Positions 12,097-23,061 of a DNA stretch of 64,000 nt are shown piece after piece. How positions within the stretch are numbered: position 1 is the stretch's first letter; each line of letters opens with the position of its first letter. A model generated the notes under the pieces. The model did no database searches. It worked only from the letters and a program-made list of their open reading frames with translations, and was not told the origin of the DNA. Made by a program: the position numbers and the translations under genes. The stretch spans positions 115,585,587 through 115,649,586 of the forward strand of contig CM043947.1 in NCBI GenBank assembly GCA_014529385.2. The letters run 5' to 3'. The DNA comes from Adiantum capillus-veneris. Lineage: Eukaryota; Streptophyta; Polypodiopsida; Polypodiales; Pteridaceae.

Positions 12097-13464
12097 CTAT
12101 ATTGAGTGTGTTGAGTTTTTATTTGGTTCCAAGTTTGAGTGTTGTGGTTCTCCTTGTAATTTAACCTCCACATTTATTATCAAATTCGCTTCTATTTTGT
12201 CTATAGTGCATTGAGATACACCAACATTTAGCTCTTCTTCATCTTTGTTTTGACAATCATACAACCAGGTTTGCATTTCCTCCTCGTAGGTAGCACTTTT
12301 GATATGATTCAATATCTTTTTGTTGCAAAACATATACATTAATTTTTCTGCTCTGTCTACTAATAGTCTATTGCGAATAGTGTTGTGAACATACTTGTAC
12401 ATACTCTAGTTTCTCTTTGAACTTGAGTTTGCTGAACATTGTGCGAGTACTTTCATTGCAAGGGGACGTAAGGTAGAGTAATGCTCTCCACAATTCATCA
12501 TCCACCACTTCCATGCATGTTTCTCTTTTGCCATTACCTGTACAAAATCATTTGAAAAAGAACTTTCTTTCAATCTAAATACACTCATTTCTTTGATGCA
12601 ATCAATTTGTTCTTGAACGTTGGAGTAGAACTTGTTGACCACCTGATAGAAATCACTTACCACCTCTGTATTGGACATCAGCTCTAAATTTCAATACTCT
12701 GGATCGAGCATGTAAGAAACACTATGGAGTGGACTATGAGCGCTCTTCCACCTTGCATGAAAATACTTAGCCAAAATTTTTTATTGTTTGCCAGAGAATG
12801 GTAATTTCCACTCCTTCTCTACTACAGACTCTTTCAGCTCTTCGGGATTTTCAAGACTCTGTTGGACTCACCACCACGTCATCCATACTTTTCCCAAGTT
12901 TGGCGCAAGGTTGTGGATCGTGAACATAACTGGCATCATTACATGGTATGCATCCATTACACTCCTCAACCAAGCAGCCTTGTTTACGTTGCTACGTAGA
13001 CATGTAATTTTATCTTTTACTTCTTCTTTTTGCTCAAGCTGCCATTCATCAAAGGCCGCGCAATTGAATGTGTCAATCACAACGCATTTATTACGGAGAA
13101 GTGATTCCAAGGTATAAAAGTATGTGGAGAACCGAGTTTCAGAAGGAAGCTTCAACATCACTGACATGTGCAACCTATACAAATTGAGCACTCTTTATCG
13201 TTTCAAGATAAATTTCACAACCTGACGTGCTATATCAATTAGTTTGGCAAACCATGTGGTTTCTTTGCTAGTGTACCAATTTTTCAGCACCAAGTTTAAG
13301 CTGTGTGTATTACAACCATTGGCAAAAATGTATGGGAAGCACTTCTTTATTAATTTACTAGCATTTTTACAATTCTTTGCGTTTTCCATGACTACTTGAA
13401 CAACATGTTCAACACCAATTTCTTTAATTACATTAATCAAGACCTCAAAAATATATTTGCCACT
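12097..13464 (-). pseudogene. hAT-superfamily transposase, C-terminal part
   Basis: The minus strand reads in one frame from 13,464 to 12,097, with only in-frame stops (near 13,193, 12,868, about 12,765, about 12,690 and 12,403). The first 100 codons carry VVQVVMENAKNCKNASKL and FANGCNTHSLNLVLKN, the DUF659-like part of the RNase H fold in plant hAT transposases (VVTDNA.NC / C..H.L.L.L). HSPLH..SYMLDPE and WWMMNCGEHYSTLRPLA...L.Q..S.SSKRN form the C-terminal dimerisation region. The reading begins exactly at the LTR edge. Its N-terminal continuation lies at 35,745-35,980 on the other strand. Confidence 0.88.
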
Positions 13465-14395
13465 TGTTAAGGCGGTTACGCCGCTAGCGGAAGCTAAATA
13501 GCGAGAACTCAACCAACAACAGAATTTGTCAGACGAGGACGGAGCTTGACCCGCAGGCGCATGGAAACAACTAGGTGGGTGTCAAATCACCTACTCGAGC
13601 TTCTAATGACAATCACTACTAAGGAAATCAAATCTAAGTTCTAAAATACGCAAGTGACTGAAATCCATACTACGAACGAATGCTATACGAAACAGGATCT
13701 AGAATCATTGAATCGATCTCAAACTCAAGGGGAAGTCTATACACTAGGTGAGAACAACACCCTAAAGACTTGAACTGCAAACTCAACCTATAACCACTCC
13801 ATGCGGTAAACGCGTATGAAGACAGGCCGAAAAATACAGGTGATCGAAACTTGACCCCGATGGTACTAATGTGTAACTCTACTCGTTGTGGTTCTATAGA
13901 TATGTTGCACGCTCAATTCCGACACACGAGTTGGAAGAAAACTCACACCGAAGCTCGTAGGAACTTACCACACATAGAAGTCGATAGCGCACACTCTTGG
14001 TATCTGTGCGTAGCTCTCGCCGTTGCTAACAAAATGGTGGTGTCGCTTCTCCAATGGCGGCTCCGTAGCTCGCGTAGCAAGTAGATAAGACTCTCTCTCT
14101 CTCTCTCTCAGACACAGTCACGGCGCTCAAAAACTCACTTTCCTTAATAATCTGAATCCCCCTTAGGTTACAAAAACTTGGGCTTATATACCTCAGCCTT
14201 GGAGGTGAGAACATCTCTAACTAATTACATCAGCAAGTGAAATTACTTTGGGATTACAAGCTGGAAACTCAATTGAGTCCCGTTACTTAATGAATGGCTC
14301 AAATCAAAATTAATGTCGGAAAGACATTTATTACAATCAATGGTTACAAAATGATGAGTGTGAGCAAAAATGTGGGTGTGATCCTCTGCTGCTCA
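13465..14395 (-). repeat. 3' LTR of the giant Ty3 element (931 bp)
   Basis: It is the reverse complement of 35,982-36,912 with about 2-3 percent difference by eye. On the minus strand it runs from TGAGCAGCAGAGG to CGCCTTAACA. The outer flank reads AGTGGC on the minus strand, the same six bases that precede the other LTR. A (CT)n run at 14,092-14,109 lies inside it. Confidence 0.93.
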
Positions 14396-14412
14396 ACTCT
14401 CCCTCCCCTCCG
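14396..14412 (-). promoter_or_regulatory. Polypurine tract before the 3' LTR
   Basis: The minus strand reads CGGAGGGGAGGGAGAG directly upstream of the LTR, the usual plus-strand primer of LTR elements. Confidence 0.8.
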
Positions 14413-14475
14413 CGTTCATGTCGTCCCTGACATGACTTTTATGCTTGGTCAATAAAGTCCTGTCGTCTTGAGCAT

Positions 14476-15906
14476 CTACAAATGTGATTCGTATCGTAGG
14501 TTGCCGATGGTCAAGGTTAGGCCGAATATTTTGCTCTCGTGGGTGAAAAAGCCGGTGTAGAAAGCTTCTTCGAATGTTTGCATGTGGAAGCTAGGCAAAA
14601 ACATAATCCTTTGGTATAGGAGGTGTAACACTTTTGGAGAAGGCTGCAATGAAATATCGTACATCATATCAGTCACTGTGTTGGCCGTCGATAGTGGACT
14701 CGAGGTCGTGGCTTTATCTGGCGCGAATACTTCAATGAAAGCTAAGAGAGTCCTGCAGATTTTCTTGAGCATCTGACATGAAAGGTCAGGAGAGCCAGTA
14801 AAGAGCTTGATGGTGCCCGTTAGGGTTTTCACCATGTAGGCTTTACCTATTCTCTCTCCTGCCTTTGGTCCTGGCATCCTCGGATAATTAAGCCAATTTG
14901 GCTTCTTTTCTGCAATCCTGCCATGCTCTTTCCAGTTTCTGACTCTTGGCACCGGGCAGAAGGTTGCATCCTCCCGAATCTCCTTTGGTGCCTCCACCAA
15001 GTAGATGAGGTAGGCTGGGTATTTGTTCAGCCAATCTTTCCTCCATCTAGGTTGTGAATCTACTATCTTCTTTGATTGTTCCTCCTTTGTGATGTCGCCT
15101 TCATAAAGAGCGACATACTCCTCCTCCTCTATTCTCTTTTTCGTCTTTAGCACTTCAAATTTCATCAAAGGGAAAGGCAGGCTGGGTTGCATCCACTGTT
15201 CATGGAGCACTTTTGTGTCTAGTCCTTGAAGTCTAATGGAGATTAAGAGTCTCCTCTCCCATTCCATTTCCGCCTTGGCACTCTCCTCTGCTGACTTTTC
15301 TATTTGGTCATGAAGCCTTTGTTCTTCTTCTTCAGAGATTCGTGAAGTCGAGGCCACCTCTTGAGCTGGGGCTGGATCTTCAATTGTGGTTGCCTCTCCA
15401 ATTTCTGGTAGCTCTATGGCTTCTCCACTTGATTCTTCTTGTGGTGTCTCTGTCTCTCTTCTTTGTTGCTCTTGTAGATCTTGGAGCTGTTTGCGAAGGG
15501 CCTCATTCTCTGTCCGTAGTGTTTGATTTTCTAATGTGAGCCTCTCCTCTGCGGCCAATGATCCCTCCGCAATGTGCAACCTTTGCACTTGCTCTAATCT
15601 CAGCTCTCTTTGTAAGCTTCGGACCTGGTCTTCCAAAGCTGGTATGATAGCTCCCTCTTGTTCGGTTCCTCCTCTGCTAGCTCTAGGGGTAGTCCTGAGT
15701 CTAGTGATTGTTCTTTCTTGGAGCTCGACTCTCTCCCTTAGCTCAATGAGCTCATCCTTGGCTGCCTCCAACTCATCCTCTATCCGCTCCCTTGCTTCCT
15801 GTGCACTTGTTACTTCTCTTGAAGCCTCGGCTAGCTGGAGTATCAAGGCGTCTCTCTCGTTTTCCGCGTCATAGAGTGATGCTTTATGACTTTCAGATTC
15901 AGTCAT
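14476..15906 (-). CDS. Third segment of 3' ORF: long coiled-coil protein
   Basis: 476 codons from ATG 15,906. It shares the frame of the segment upstream (15,925-17,295) and is separated from it by one TAG and six codons. Residues 1-240 are rich in Glu, Lys, Arg, Leu and Gln with heptad spacing (RDALILQLAEASREV, LREQVELQERTITRL-like), a long coiled coil. Residues 250-476 are globular, with VRNWKEHGRIAEKKPNWLNY and PGPKAGERIGKAYMVKTL; I recognise no family. It ends 63 bp before the polypurine tract and 3' LTR, the position of the extra (env-like) ORF in Athila and some Tat elements. No signal peptide or membrane segment is visible, so it is not envelope-like in sequence. Confidence 0.75.
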   Translation of the reverse strand: MTESESHKASLYDAENERDALILQLAEASREVTSAQEARERIEDELEAAKDELIELRERVELQERTITRLRTTPRASRGGTEQEGAIIPALEDQVRSLQRELRLEQVQRLHIAEGSLAAEERLTLENQTLRTENEALRKQLQDLQEQQRRETETPQEESSGEAIELPEIGEATTIEDPAPAQEVASTSRISEEEEQRLHDQIEKSAEESAKAEMEWERRLLISIRLQGLDTKVLHEQWMQPSLPFPLMKFEVLKTKKRIEEEEYVALYEGDITKEEQSKKIVDSQPRWRKDWLNKYPAYLIYLVEAPKEIREDATFCPVPRVRNWKEHGRIAEKKPNWLNYPRMPGPKAGERIGKAYMVKTLTGTIKLFTGSPDLSCQMLKKICRTLLAFIEVFAPDKATTSSPLSTANTVTDMMYDISLQPSPKVLHLLYQRIMFLPSFHMQTFEEAFYTGFFTHESKIFGLTLTIGNLRYESHL

Positions 15907-15924
15907 AGCATTCTCTAATTTTCT

Positions 15925-17295
15925 CTACAACTCCGCTTCCCTTTGTTTGGCTGTCTCAGTCTCTACTTCCTTTGCCTTGGACCTTTCTTTTATCTTGCTG
16001 AGCAGTTCATGCACCATGTGCATGTCTTTTTCATCATCATCTGTCAACTCTAAAGCTCTTTCCGCCACCACCTCCGCTGGCTTTGGCTCTTCTAGTACTT
16101 TCGGTTGGTCCAGTTTCTCTTCACTTTCTTTTTTACTCTTTGTTTTTTCCTCCGTTCCTCTCCGTTCATCTTGTTTTTGTAGGGTGATCCCATAAACTGT
16201 CTCAAGGGCATCTTCTTCGGTGTATCCTATCTCTACCAGATCCTCATAATCATTTCTCTTTTGCTGAACTGGATCTATCTTCTTTTCTTTGGTCTCAGCC
16301 TCTGGCTTTTCCAAATCATCTGTGTCCACCTCTATTGTGGTCTCTTCCACAAATTTTTCCGTCTTCTTAGGGCTTGGTACATCAGTCATAGAGGGATATC
16401 TGTCCTCAGCTTCCTTGGCTTTCCCTTTGTCGGCTTGCCCATCTTTCTCTTGAGGCTTAGTAGACCCATCTACTTTCCTTTTCCCCTTGTCGTCTTTTTT
16501 TAGCTCAGCTTTTAATTGCTGTACCTCCTCTTCAGTGTATGGCTCGACAGGTTGCTGCTCCAGAATAGCCTCTGACTCCTCATAATCTTTAATATATTGA
16601 TTGTATTGATCAATATGTGGCCTGGCTGAGCTAGTTTTGACTTTAGTGGGGTCTGGAACCCACTTTTCTTCAAAGTCACCCTTTAGAGCTCTTTCCGCTC
16701 TAAACTGCTCCACTAATCTTTCCATCCTTGCCGCTTTCTGACTTTTGGTTTGCTTGGGAGCAACCTTCTTCTTTACTTTCTTCTTAAGTGGCTCGTCCAC
16801 ATCCTCTTGAGGTTCTGAAACTACTTCTAGTTTCCGGCGTGCTCTTGTGGATGACCTCTTGGATCTTTCGGGCTGTTCTTCCTCCTCGTCGGCTTCTCTA
16901 AGCCACTCATTCTGGGAGGGAGCCTTTGGCCACTGATCTCTAGCTCCAATAGCTTCATAAGCTCTTCTTGTCAGAATTTCCGCTCCTCCTATGTAGTTTG
17001 GCTTCTCGTTGTGCATGGCAATTACTTGCTCGTGGATGTGTTGAGCGTAATTCACCTCTTTTGGCAGATTTCTCTTTAATGCCCATGTGATGGTGGTCAC
17101 AATGGCATGGGGTGGTGTCGTATACTTTTGCGGTCTTTTACTGTAAACATGAAGAAATTGGTTGTACAGTCGGCAAAGGGTTTCCGCTCTTGGGTCCGCC
17201 ATATCTCTATACGTTGCATTCTGTTTCTTGGGCCCATAGACCTCTATGACCTCCCTTCTTTCCCTGACCGAGCTCCCTTTGTTGTGCAGCTTCAA
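15925..17295 (-). CDS. Second segment of 3' ORF: plant-transposon-protein-like region and acidic tail
   Basis: 456 codons in the same frame as its neighbours. The first about 130 residues (ETLCRLYNQFLHVYSKRP, AIVTTITWALKRNLPKEVNY, EILTRRAYEAIGA) recall in layout the 'putative plant transposon protein' region found in extra ORFs of plant Ty3 elements; this is a weak resemblance made without a search. The rest is low-complexity Lys/Glu-rich with nuclear-signal-like clusters (KKKVKKKV) and a C-terminal coiled coil. The apparent start is an internal Leu/Met; the TAG at 17,323 and nine codons separate it from the first segment, and another TAG ends it at 15,925. Confidence 0.7.
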   Translation of the reverse strand: MKLHNKGSSVRERREVIEVYGPKKQNATYRDMADPRAETLCRLYNQFLHVYSKRPQKYTTPPHAIVTTITWALKRNLPKEVNYAQHIHEQVIAMHNEKPNYIGGAEILTRRAYEAIGARDQWPKAPSQNEWLREADEEEEQPERSKRSSTRARRKLEVVSEPQEDVDEPLKKKVKKKVAPKQTKSQKAARMERLVEQFRAERALKGDFEEKWVPDPTKVKTSSARPHIDQYNQYIKDYEESEAILEQQPVEPYTEEEVQQLKAELKKDDKGKRKVDGSTKPQEKDGQADKGKAKEAEDRYPSMTDVPSPKKTEKFVEETTIEVDTDDLEKPEAETKEKKIDPVQQKRNDYEDLVEIGYTEEDALETVYGITLQKQDERRGTEEKTKSKKESEEKLDQPKVLEEPKPAEVVAERALELTDDDEKDMHMVHELLSKIKERSKAKEVETETAKQREAEL

Positions 17296-17322
17296 TGCGT
17301 CTGCAATTAGCTGTGGAGTGAT

Positions 17323-17724
17323 CTATACTTCTACTTTCTCTCCATCCATGGCTGTCAATGTGGCTTTTCCATCCTTCTGAATGGATGTTGCCAACTCGTA
17401 CACTCTTCTTGTATCCACACCTGATGGTCTCGAGGTGAAGAAACTATGCAAGTCCGCCCTTTCCAGGTACTTGCTGATGTCTTCTGACCTGCTATAATCT
17501 ACCAATTCCTGTGGGATCATCGGTACATCCACCGCTTGCCCTTGAGGATCTCTGAAAGTCCCCTGGTAGATCTTTATTCCCTCTTTCTCCAATACTACTT
17601 CCTCCACCCAAGTTTTGGTTGGCTTGAGGGTTTCTGCTGGAATGTCAAATGGTTCCGCTTCTGCAATAGCATCTTTGATTGTCGGTCTTTTTCTCTTCGT
17701 TGCCGATGACTTGGTGGAATCCAT
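17323..17724 (-). CDS. First segment of 3' ORF of the giant element
   Basis: 133 codons from ATG 17,724, which lies 167 bp after the last palindrome of the leader. The N-terminus is basic (SATKRKRPTIKDA). It continues ADLHSFFTSRPSGVDTRRVY and TAMDGEKVEV, then TAG, then ITPQLIADALKLHNKG in the same frame. A break in the middle of what looks like one fold suggests a Gln codon turned to TAG, or a readthrough stop. With the next two segments it forms a single 1,083-codon ORF (17,724 to 14,476) with two TAG codons. Function unknown. Confidence 0.7.
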   Translation of the reverse strand: MDSTKSSATKRKRPTIKDAIAEAEPFDIPAETLKPTKTWVEEVVLEKEGIKIYQGTFRDPQGQAVDVPMIPQELVDYSRSEDISKYLERADLHSFFTSRPSGVDTRRVYELATSIQKDGKATLTAMDGEKVEV

Positions 17725-17890
17725 GGATCCTGTAACTTCAATTTCAGAAGTTAGCGTTTATTTAGTACTGAAAGCCGAAATGAAGCTTTTAACTATTCAA
17801 ATGACTTGAAAATTGAAACATGAGCTATTCAGGGCCTAAGGATGCAAGGTAGGTGAAAAAATATGCAAAATGGGCTCAAAATCATGCTGG

Positions 17891-18901
17891 AGACATCATA
17901 CGTGTATGATGTCTTTTGTGTCAAAACGACTTCATATTGGTTGTGCTTGTAGCTGATAGTGTATACATGTGTATCATATGCTTGGATTTGAGTTTGGATC
18001 CCATTTGGTCAAGTTTTGGCCAATTTAGTCCAGTTCCGGCTCTTGGCAAAATTTTGAAAGGGATTTGGATTTTATGATCCAAATTGGATAAAACTTGGTG
18101 GTTCACTTTCAAATGGCATGTGGATCACTTCTGTTTGGTGGTTGAAGCCCTGAGGTGCCAAAATCACATAGTGAGACATTATACGCATATGATGTCTTTT
18201 AGTGTTTTTTTGGACCAAATTTCTCTATAAGCTTGGATTTGGCTTTAGATAGGCTTATTCAGTGGATTTATGAAGTTTGGATAGATTTTGGCCTAAAAAT
18301 GGCTCTGGAGACATCATACGCGTATGATGTCTTTTTCATCAATTTTGCATGGGATTGGTTCTGTGGACTCCCCATGTACTAGTGAAGGACTGTTCCTACT
18401 CAAATCTTGGTTTGGACTTGAGTATGTTGGATTTGGGCCAAAAATAGGCTTTAGGTGAAGGATTTTCCCTCAATTGGGCTAATGGGGTGATCCTCTTGAC
18501 CAAATGGTTCCAAATTTCATATGTAGCATGTATTAGATATATATAATGGATGTATGATGACAAATGAGCAGTTTTGTCTCTGTAAGTGCAAATAGACATC
18601 ATACGCGTATGATATCTTTTGTGTCAAAATGGTGCTTTTTGGTTCCAGATAGCTTGTAGATGTGTTAATCAACAATCCTACAAAGTTTCAATGAGTTTGG
18701 AGTTATTTTGACAAAATTAGGACCAAAAATCAATTTTATGGCCTACTTTGCGTCTTTTTGGTTTTCCTTGGGTTTTCTAACTCCAATTCTCATGATACTT
18801 AGTTCATAGGATGTGATTAACATGTGGAATGAGGCTATGCACTCAAATGTTGAAATGGATGTGAAATTCATGCTGTGAGACATCATACGCGTATGATGTC
18901 T
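17891..18901 (-). repeat. Five 24-bp palindromes in the leader of the 3' ORF
   Basis: The half-site AGACATCATACG followed by its own reverse complement gives a perfect 24-bp palindrome at 18,309 and 18,878. Copies with one or two changes start at 17,891, 18,174 and 18,594. In minus-strand order the start-to-start spacings are 284, 285, 135 and 283 bp. The last palindrome ends 167 bp from the ATG at 17,724. The sequence between copies is non-coding and, between the last two copies, alignable with the leader at 37,887-38,144. The palindrome at 18,878 is where element C inserted. Confidence 0.92.
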
Positions 18902-19741
18902 GATGCATGGTTTTTAGGACCCCTTCCGAAGATGCAATAAAGGCACAGTCAGTTGTTGCGGAGATGAGGATACTCTAGTCCAAGGGATCTCGAAAGAGAA
19001 GAAAAGTCTACTTCACAAGCACCAAAGAGTAAAAAGTGCCATGGACAGAAGATACGTGGGAACGAGCTCTTATGCATGTCTACAACCTATATCTTACAGA
19101 ATAGCCCATTCTAGGTGTGAATTTCTAGTGGAATTTACACGAGGATGTTCGTGTGGACTCACAGCACAGCATACTCCGTTTTCACTTTTTTACCGACAGT
19201 AAATAGTTTTTACCACAGTAAATATATTTTACCTACAATAAATATTTTTCACCTACATGGTAAATACAAATCACTTTTTACGTACAGTAACTTCTTTTAC
19301 CCATGGTAAATATTTTTTACTGCACCATAAGTATTTGGTAGGTAACAGTTCACTGTTACTAGAAGCAGTGATTGGGCATCAACAATGTAGTTACAGGAGG
19401 AGAAAAGGGGAAAATCTTATGGTGAAGGTGAGTCAACAAGGATAAAGACTTTTGAGTTGAAAAGAGACATGCTGATTTTTTCAAAGAACACATGTCAAAA
19501 GAAGCCATGGTTGAGGGTTTTTTGAGAATTTGATATTCAAGAGGACCCAGCTGCCACCTCCCCCCCGGAGGTCCCCCCCTGACATGTGCAGAACCTCCAG
19601 TTTCAATAGCCACCTAACCTGCTCTTAAATGTTGGTCAAGGCCTTATCCCCATGTGTCACAATCAGAAAAATCAGCATTTACCCTCTCCTCTCACATCAC
19701 TCTAGAGAATATCTTGATGGTGACATATCCGGTGACCTCAA
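18901..19741 (+). repeat. Detached 5' LTR fragment of element C
   Basis: It starts TGATGCATGG and matches the reverse complement of 51,193-50,353 closely, through GGTGACCTCAA, then ends abruptly at 19,741. It contains the LTR's short AT-rich repeats (TTTACTGTAGGTAAAA-like, 19,185-19,330). The remaining end of this LTR is at 58,119-58,248; about 560 bp in the middle are missing relative to the 3' LTR. Confidence 0.88.
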
Positions 19742-20211
19742 GAGGTCGAACTATTCGTCGTGGAGGAAGGAATGCAGGAAAAGGACATGGAAGAGGAGAA
19801 ATGTCTCAAAATTGTGCCATTATTATGGAAGAACCAACAGTGGTAGACCAAGCTGAAGAGAGAGAAACTCTGCATGCCGCAATTGACAACCCGAGTGCTT
19901 GCCAACAATATGCAATCATTCAAGCACCAGGGTCTCACCAAGGTAAAAAAAATGAATTTTTGAATTAATTGTGGAAGCACACACTCATTTATCTCTCCTA
20001 AATGCATGACAAAGCTAAAACTAACCCAGTATCCTATTGGGAGACTAATTGTGGAACTAGGAAACGGGAAGGAAGTCCTAACTCAGTATACAGCAGGATA
20101 GGTAGAACTTGAACTAGGGGGATTGTATCAATATGGACCTTGTCAGGGGATTATCCTATGTTGGAGGCTATGACTCAGTATTTTTTTTTTGTTGATATGC
20201 TCACTAAGGTA
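19742..20211 (+). pseudogene. Chromovirus D: gag tail, protease and integrase scraps
   Basis: It begins in frame as RGRTIRRGGRNAGKGHGRG, a basic gag tail. This joins exactly, in frame, to the zinc-knuckle end at 58,249. A frameshift later NCGSTHSFISP is a retropepsin site whose catalytic Asp has become Asn, followed by MTKLKLTQYPIGRLIVELGN. From 20,128 an integrase-core scrap reads GSISMDL ... FVDMLTKVAHF, so the RT and RNase H have been deleted. Element E's LTR starts at or within the last codons. Confidence 0.7.
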
Positions 20212-21079
20212 GCCCATTTTCCAGAGCCAGGTGGTTACGTGGGGCCCACATGTGTACAGGTACTAGGACAATATGTACATAGTGCATCGATTTTCATCCT
20301 CACCAGTCTCAATGTGTTTTTTCTATAATAATGAGGAGTTGGTAGCACGTAAAACTTCTCGAGAAAGCTATCCACGGGTTGATGACATGAAGTAAGCAGG
20401 TGCGTCAGTTGGCATCCAGTGGCGTCAGGAGGTTGAATGGGGTCAATAACTGCAAGTGGATAAGCGAGGACACAACGTGGGTGTTTTATTGTGATGATTA
20501 TGTAGAAAGTTCATCATGGGGACTATGTTTGGGGGCCAATTCACGTGGTTATGGGATGCATTATTGGAAAAAGTTTAGTGCCAGGTGTGCGGATGGATGC
20601 AGCAAGGTGACAACTATGCACTGTGAGGCCACATTTTGGTCTGTTCAGGGTCCGTTTGAGGTCAACTAAAAGGCCAAAGGTGCCCAAGGGATAGAGTGAA
20701 GTGTGGACACTGAAAAACTTGAGAGAACAACTGTAACTGAGTTTTTGCTATTTTTGGAGCCTGTTTTGGCCATAAACTGCTCATCCGAGGTCGGATTTGA
20801 GCACTTTGATATTGTAGACTGGGGGTTTTGGCCGCTCCATTATCCTCTTTTGAGTCTGAGTTTTTGGGTGTGTGTGTGTGTGTGTGTGTGTGTGTCTGTG
20901 TTGAGTGGGCAAATGGGTAGTCTCTCTCCTCTCACTCTATGGGTGTGTTCCCTGTCTCGGACAGGTGGGTTGTGTAAGTCGAGTGGTTCCCCATAGTGTG
21001 TGTCTGTGTGTGTGTATCATCCCAAGAGTGAGTGGCGGGTGAGTATAGAGCTGTTGTGCATGTTTCCAATCCTCTCACA
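20212..21079 (+). repeat. 5' LTR of element E
   Basis: About 870 bp, matching 27,335-28,412 from GCCCATTTTCCA to CCTCACA/CGCTCACA, with numerous substitutions. A (GT)n tract at 20,868-20,895 replaces the about 210-bp insertion present in the 3' copy. Confidence 0.85.
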
Positions 21080-21082
21080 TTC

Positions 21083-21102
21083 TTTTGGTGCCCCCACTGA
21101 GG
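21083..21102 (+). promoter_or_regulatory. Primer-binding site of element E
   Basis: TTTTGGTGCCCCCACTGAGG, a few bases after the LTR end. The same site with one change adjoins element C's LTR on the other strand (58,118-58,099). Its complement ends in ACCA, as a tRNA 3' end should; I cannot name the tRNA. Confidence 0.75.
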
Positions 21103-22147
21103 ATCTTCTTTGAGTACCTTCAGCTTCAGGATTAGAGGTTGCAGATTACATATTACAGGTTATAGGTTACAGGTACAAGTGTTTCACACAGGTACAGGTA
21201 GCTAAAGTAGAGTGATATACTCGCAAGTGGAAGTCACTTGCAGTTGTTGTGGGTATGCATCGTTTGGCTCCTGTTTGAGCGCATTGTCTTGTACTGTACG
21301 TTACTTGTGGATACTGCCATTGTACGCCTTTGTGGAGCCATACTTGGTTTTTTGGCAGTCCCAACCGTTTCTGAGACTTGGTCTGGAAGATAGTCATTTC
21401 TAAGACTTGACTATACAAGATTTGCATAAGATTTCATGAGAGGGTCGATAGCGTGAGGTTTTATTGAGCTGGGGGATTCTCAAATGTGAGATCCTTTCGG
21501 TGATCTTTTATGACCTCGCCATAGGCTATGTACTAGTGATTCTTACTTGATGCTCGAGTTCTATTGTTGGCAGGTTATGCATACATATATAGTTTATATT
21601 CTTGGTTCTTACTGCTCTACTTCTGGGGAAACTCTGTCAAAAATTTTCCAAGTTGTGATGGCTGGTTTTTGGTGTTTTGAGCCATTTATGCTGCTAAAAT
21701 TTTGGCAAAATCAGAGGATAAGTCTGGTGTGACTTCTTAGGAGCTGCATGGTTGGCTTTAATGGATTACTAAAACGGACCTCAATTCACTCCTTTTCATT
21801 TAACACAAAGAATCCAGATAAATGTTCATGTGTCGAGGAAGATTTTTTTTCAGCACTGCATAGTCTTTATGTTTGGGCCAAGAAGATTAAGAGAGATACT
21901 GGAATTCCCTTTGCCTGTTGTAATTCCGATGATTAACTATGAAAACTCATTTGATGTGCATGTGTTTGTCCTTATCTAAAGTTAAGCTCCATTGAAGTTT
22001 ATGGGAATTGGGTCAGTGAAAAGTTTGGGTTCCTGCACATGTGGTAGAAGGGGTTCTCAACACATTAAAACTTAAGTAGCCATGAATCTCTTATCCAGAA
22101 TTTCATGGAACAAGTGACGAGTTTGGTCCAAAGAATTTGAAGAGGAG
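21103..22147 (+). other. Leader of element E
   Basis: About 1 kb between primer site and gag with no credible gene. Element C carries small ORFs in the equivalent place (57,075-57,840), which I could not recognise here. Confidence 0.6.
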
Positions 22148-22900
22148 ATGCATGCGGCGGATCCACCTGTGAGATTAAGTTGGGACAATCTAAGGCATGG
22201 ATTGGAAGTGGAGTTTATGAATACAAAAGATCCTGACAAAGTGTGGCTAGAAGTACACGGTTTGGTGCAAAGGGAAGGTGACCAAGTAGATGCTTACATA
22301 CATAAGTTTTCAATGGCATGCGAGAGGATGTGCAAGGCCTTAGAACCACATGTACCCCCACCTCACATGATGAAGAAGGACAGGTTCTTGGTTGGTCTTT
22401 GGGAGAATATATGCTGGAGAGTGGATCTAAAGATGCCTAAGACATATGAAGATGCACTAGAGGTAGGAAGTAACAAAGAGTGGAAGCCGAGAAGAATGAG
22501 TCAAGTAGGAGTAGAATCTTTTCCCATGAGGTCTGAATTTCAGCCTATGGATTCTTTACAAGGTCGCATGTCAAGAGTTCATCATGAACAAGTGGTTTCT
22601 GTTACCCTTTAGGTTATGCTAGCAGTGGTCACTAAAGCAGTGCAAAATGATGGGCTAAGGCAAGACATGAGGCAAGTGGTAGATTTAATGAAGAATCTCA
22701 TCCTAAACATTTTAGGTAATATGGGAATAATAGAGGTCAAGGGAGGTTTCCAAATCAGTCACGAGGTGAAGAAAGACCTAGGAATGGTGTTGGACAAAGA
22801 AATGGTAGGTTTTGGAGGTATACGCCCACGTGTTATAATTGTGGAGAGTTGGGCCACATCATTCTGCAATGTGATAAGCCACCAAGGATAGGGGGAGAAA
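22148..22900 (+). pseudogene. gag of element E
   Basis: Retrotransposon capsid-like sequence: NLRHGLEVEFMN, VDAYIHKFSMACERMCKAL, LVGLWENICWRVDLKMP, comparable in order with element C's LKMAFIEEFRRH ... LVGLYPILREKVKGKFP. A TAG at 22,610 interrupts it. The zinc knuckle CYNCGELGHIILQC (about 22,830) is intact but in a shifted frame. Confidence 0.78.
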
Positions 22901-23061
22901 TGTATCCATTACCAAGACAGGTGCTAACTAGGTCAAATGATTATGGCATTGAAATTAAGAGAGAAGAATGAACCAGTGGATTAACCCAAGAGGAAAAGGG
23001 AAAGACAAAAGTGATAAGTGTGGTCACGTTGGAGAAGGCATAAAAGCTAAAGAATACATTA

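Noticed and set aside
13851-14084. 77-codon ORF repeated at 36,293-36,526 as a conserved protein
   Set aside because: It is the same LTR sequence in two copies, so the conservation only reflects LTR identity.
13465-18900. Reading 13,465-18,900 as an independent non-autonomous element separate from 35,981-49,663
   Set aside because: The only two LTRs of this family lie at the outer ends with matching AGTGGC flanks and matching hAT halves. Two separate insertions would need two lost LTRs and a coincidental target.
17891-18901. CRISPR or transposon terminal repeats for the 24-bp palindromes
   Set aside because: Intervals differ (about 285 and 130 bp), intervening DNA is alignable between the two leaders, and no mobile unit is bounded by pairs of them.
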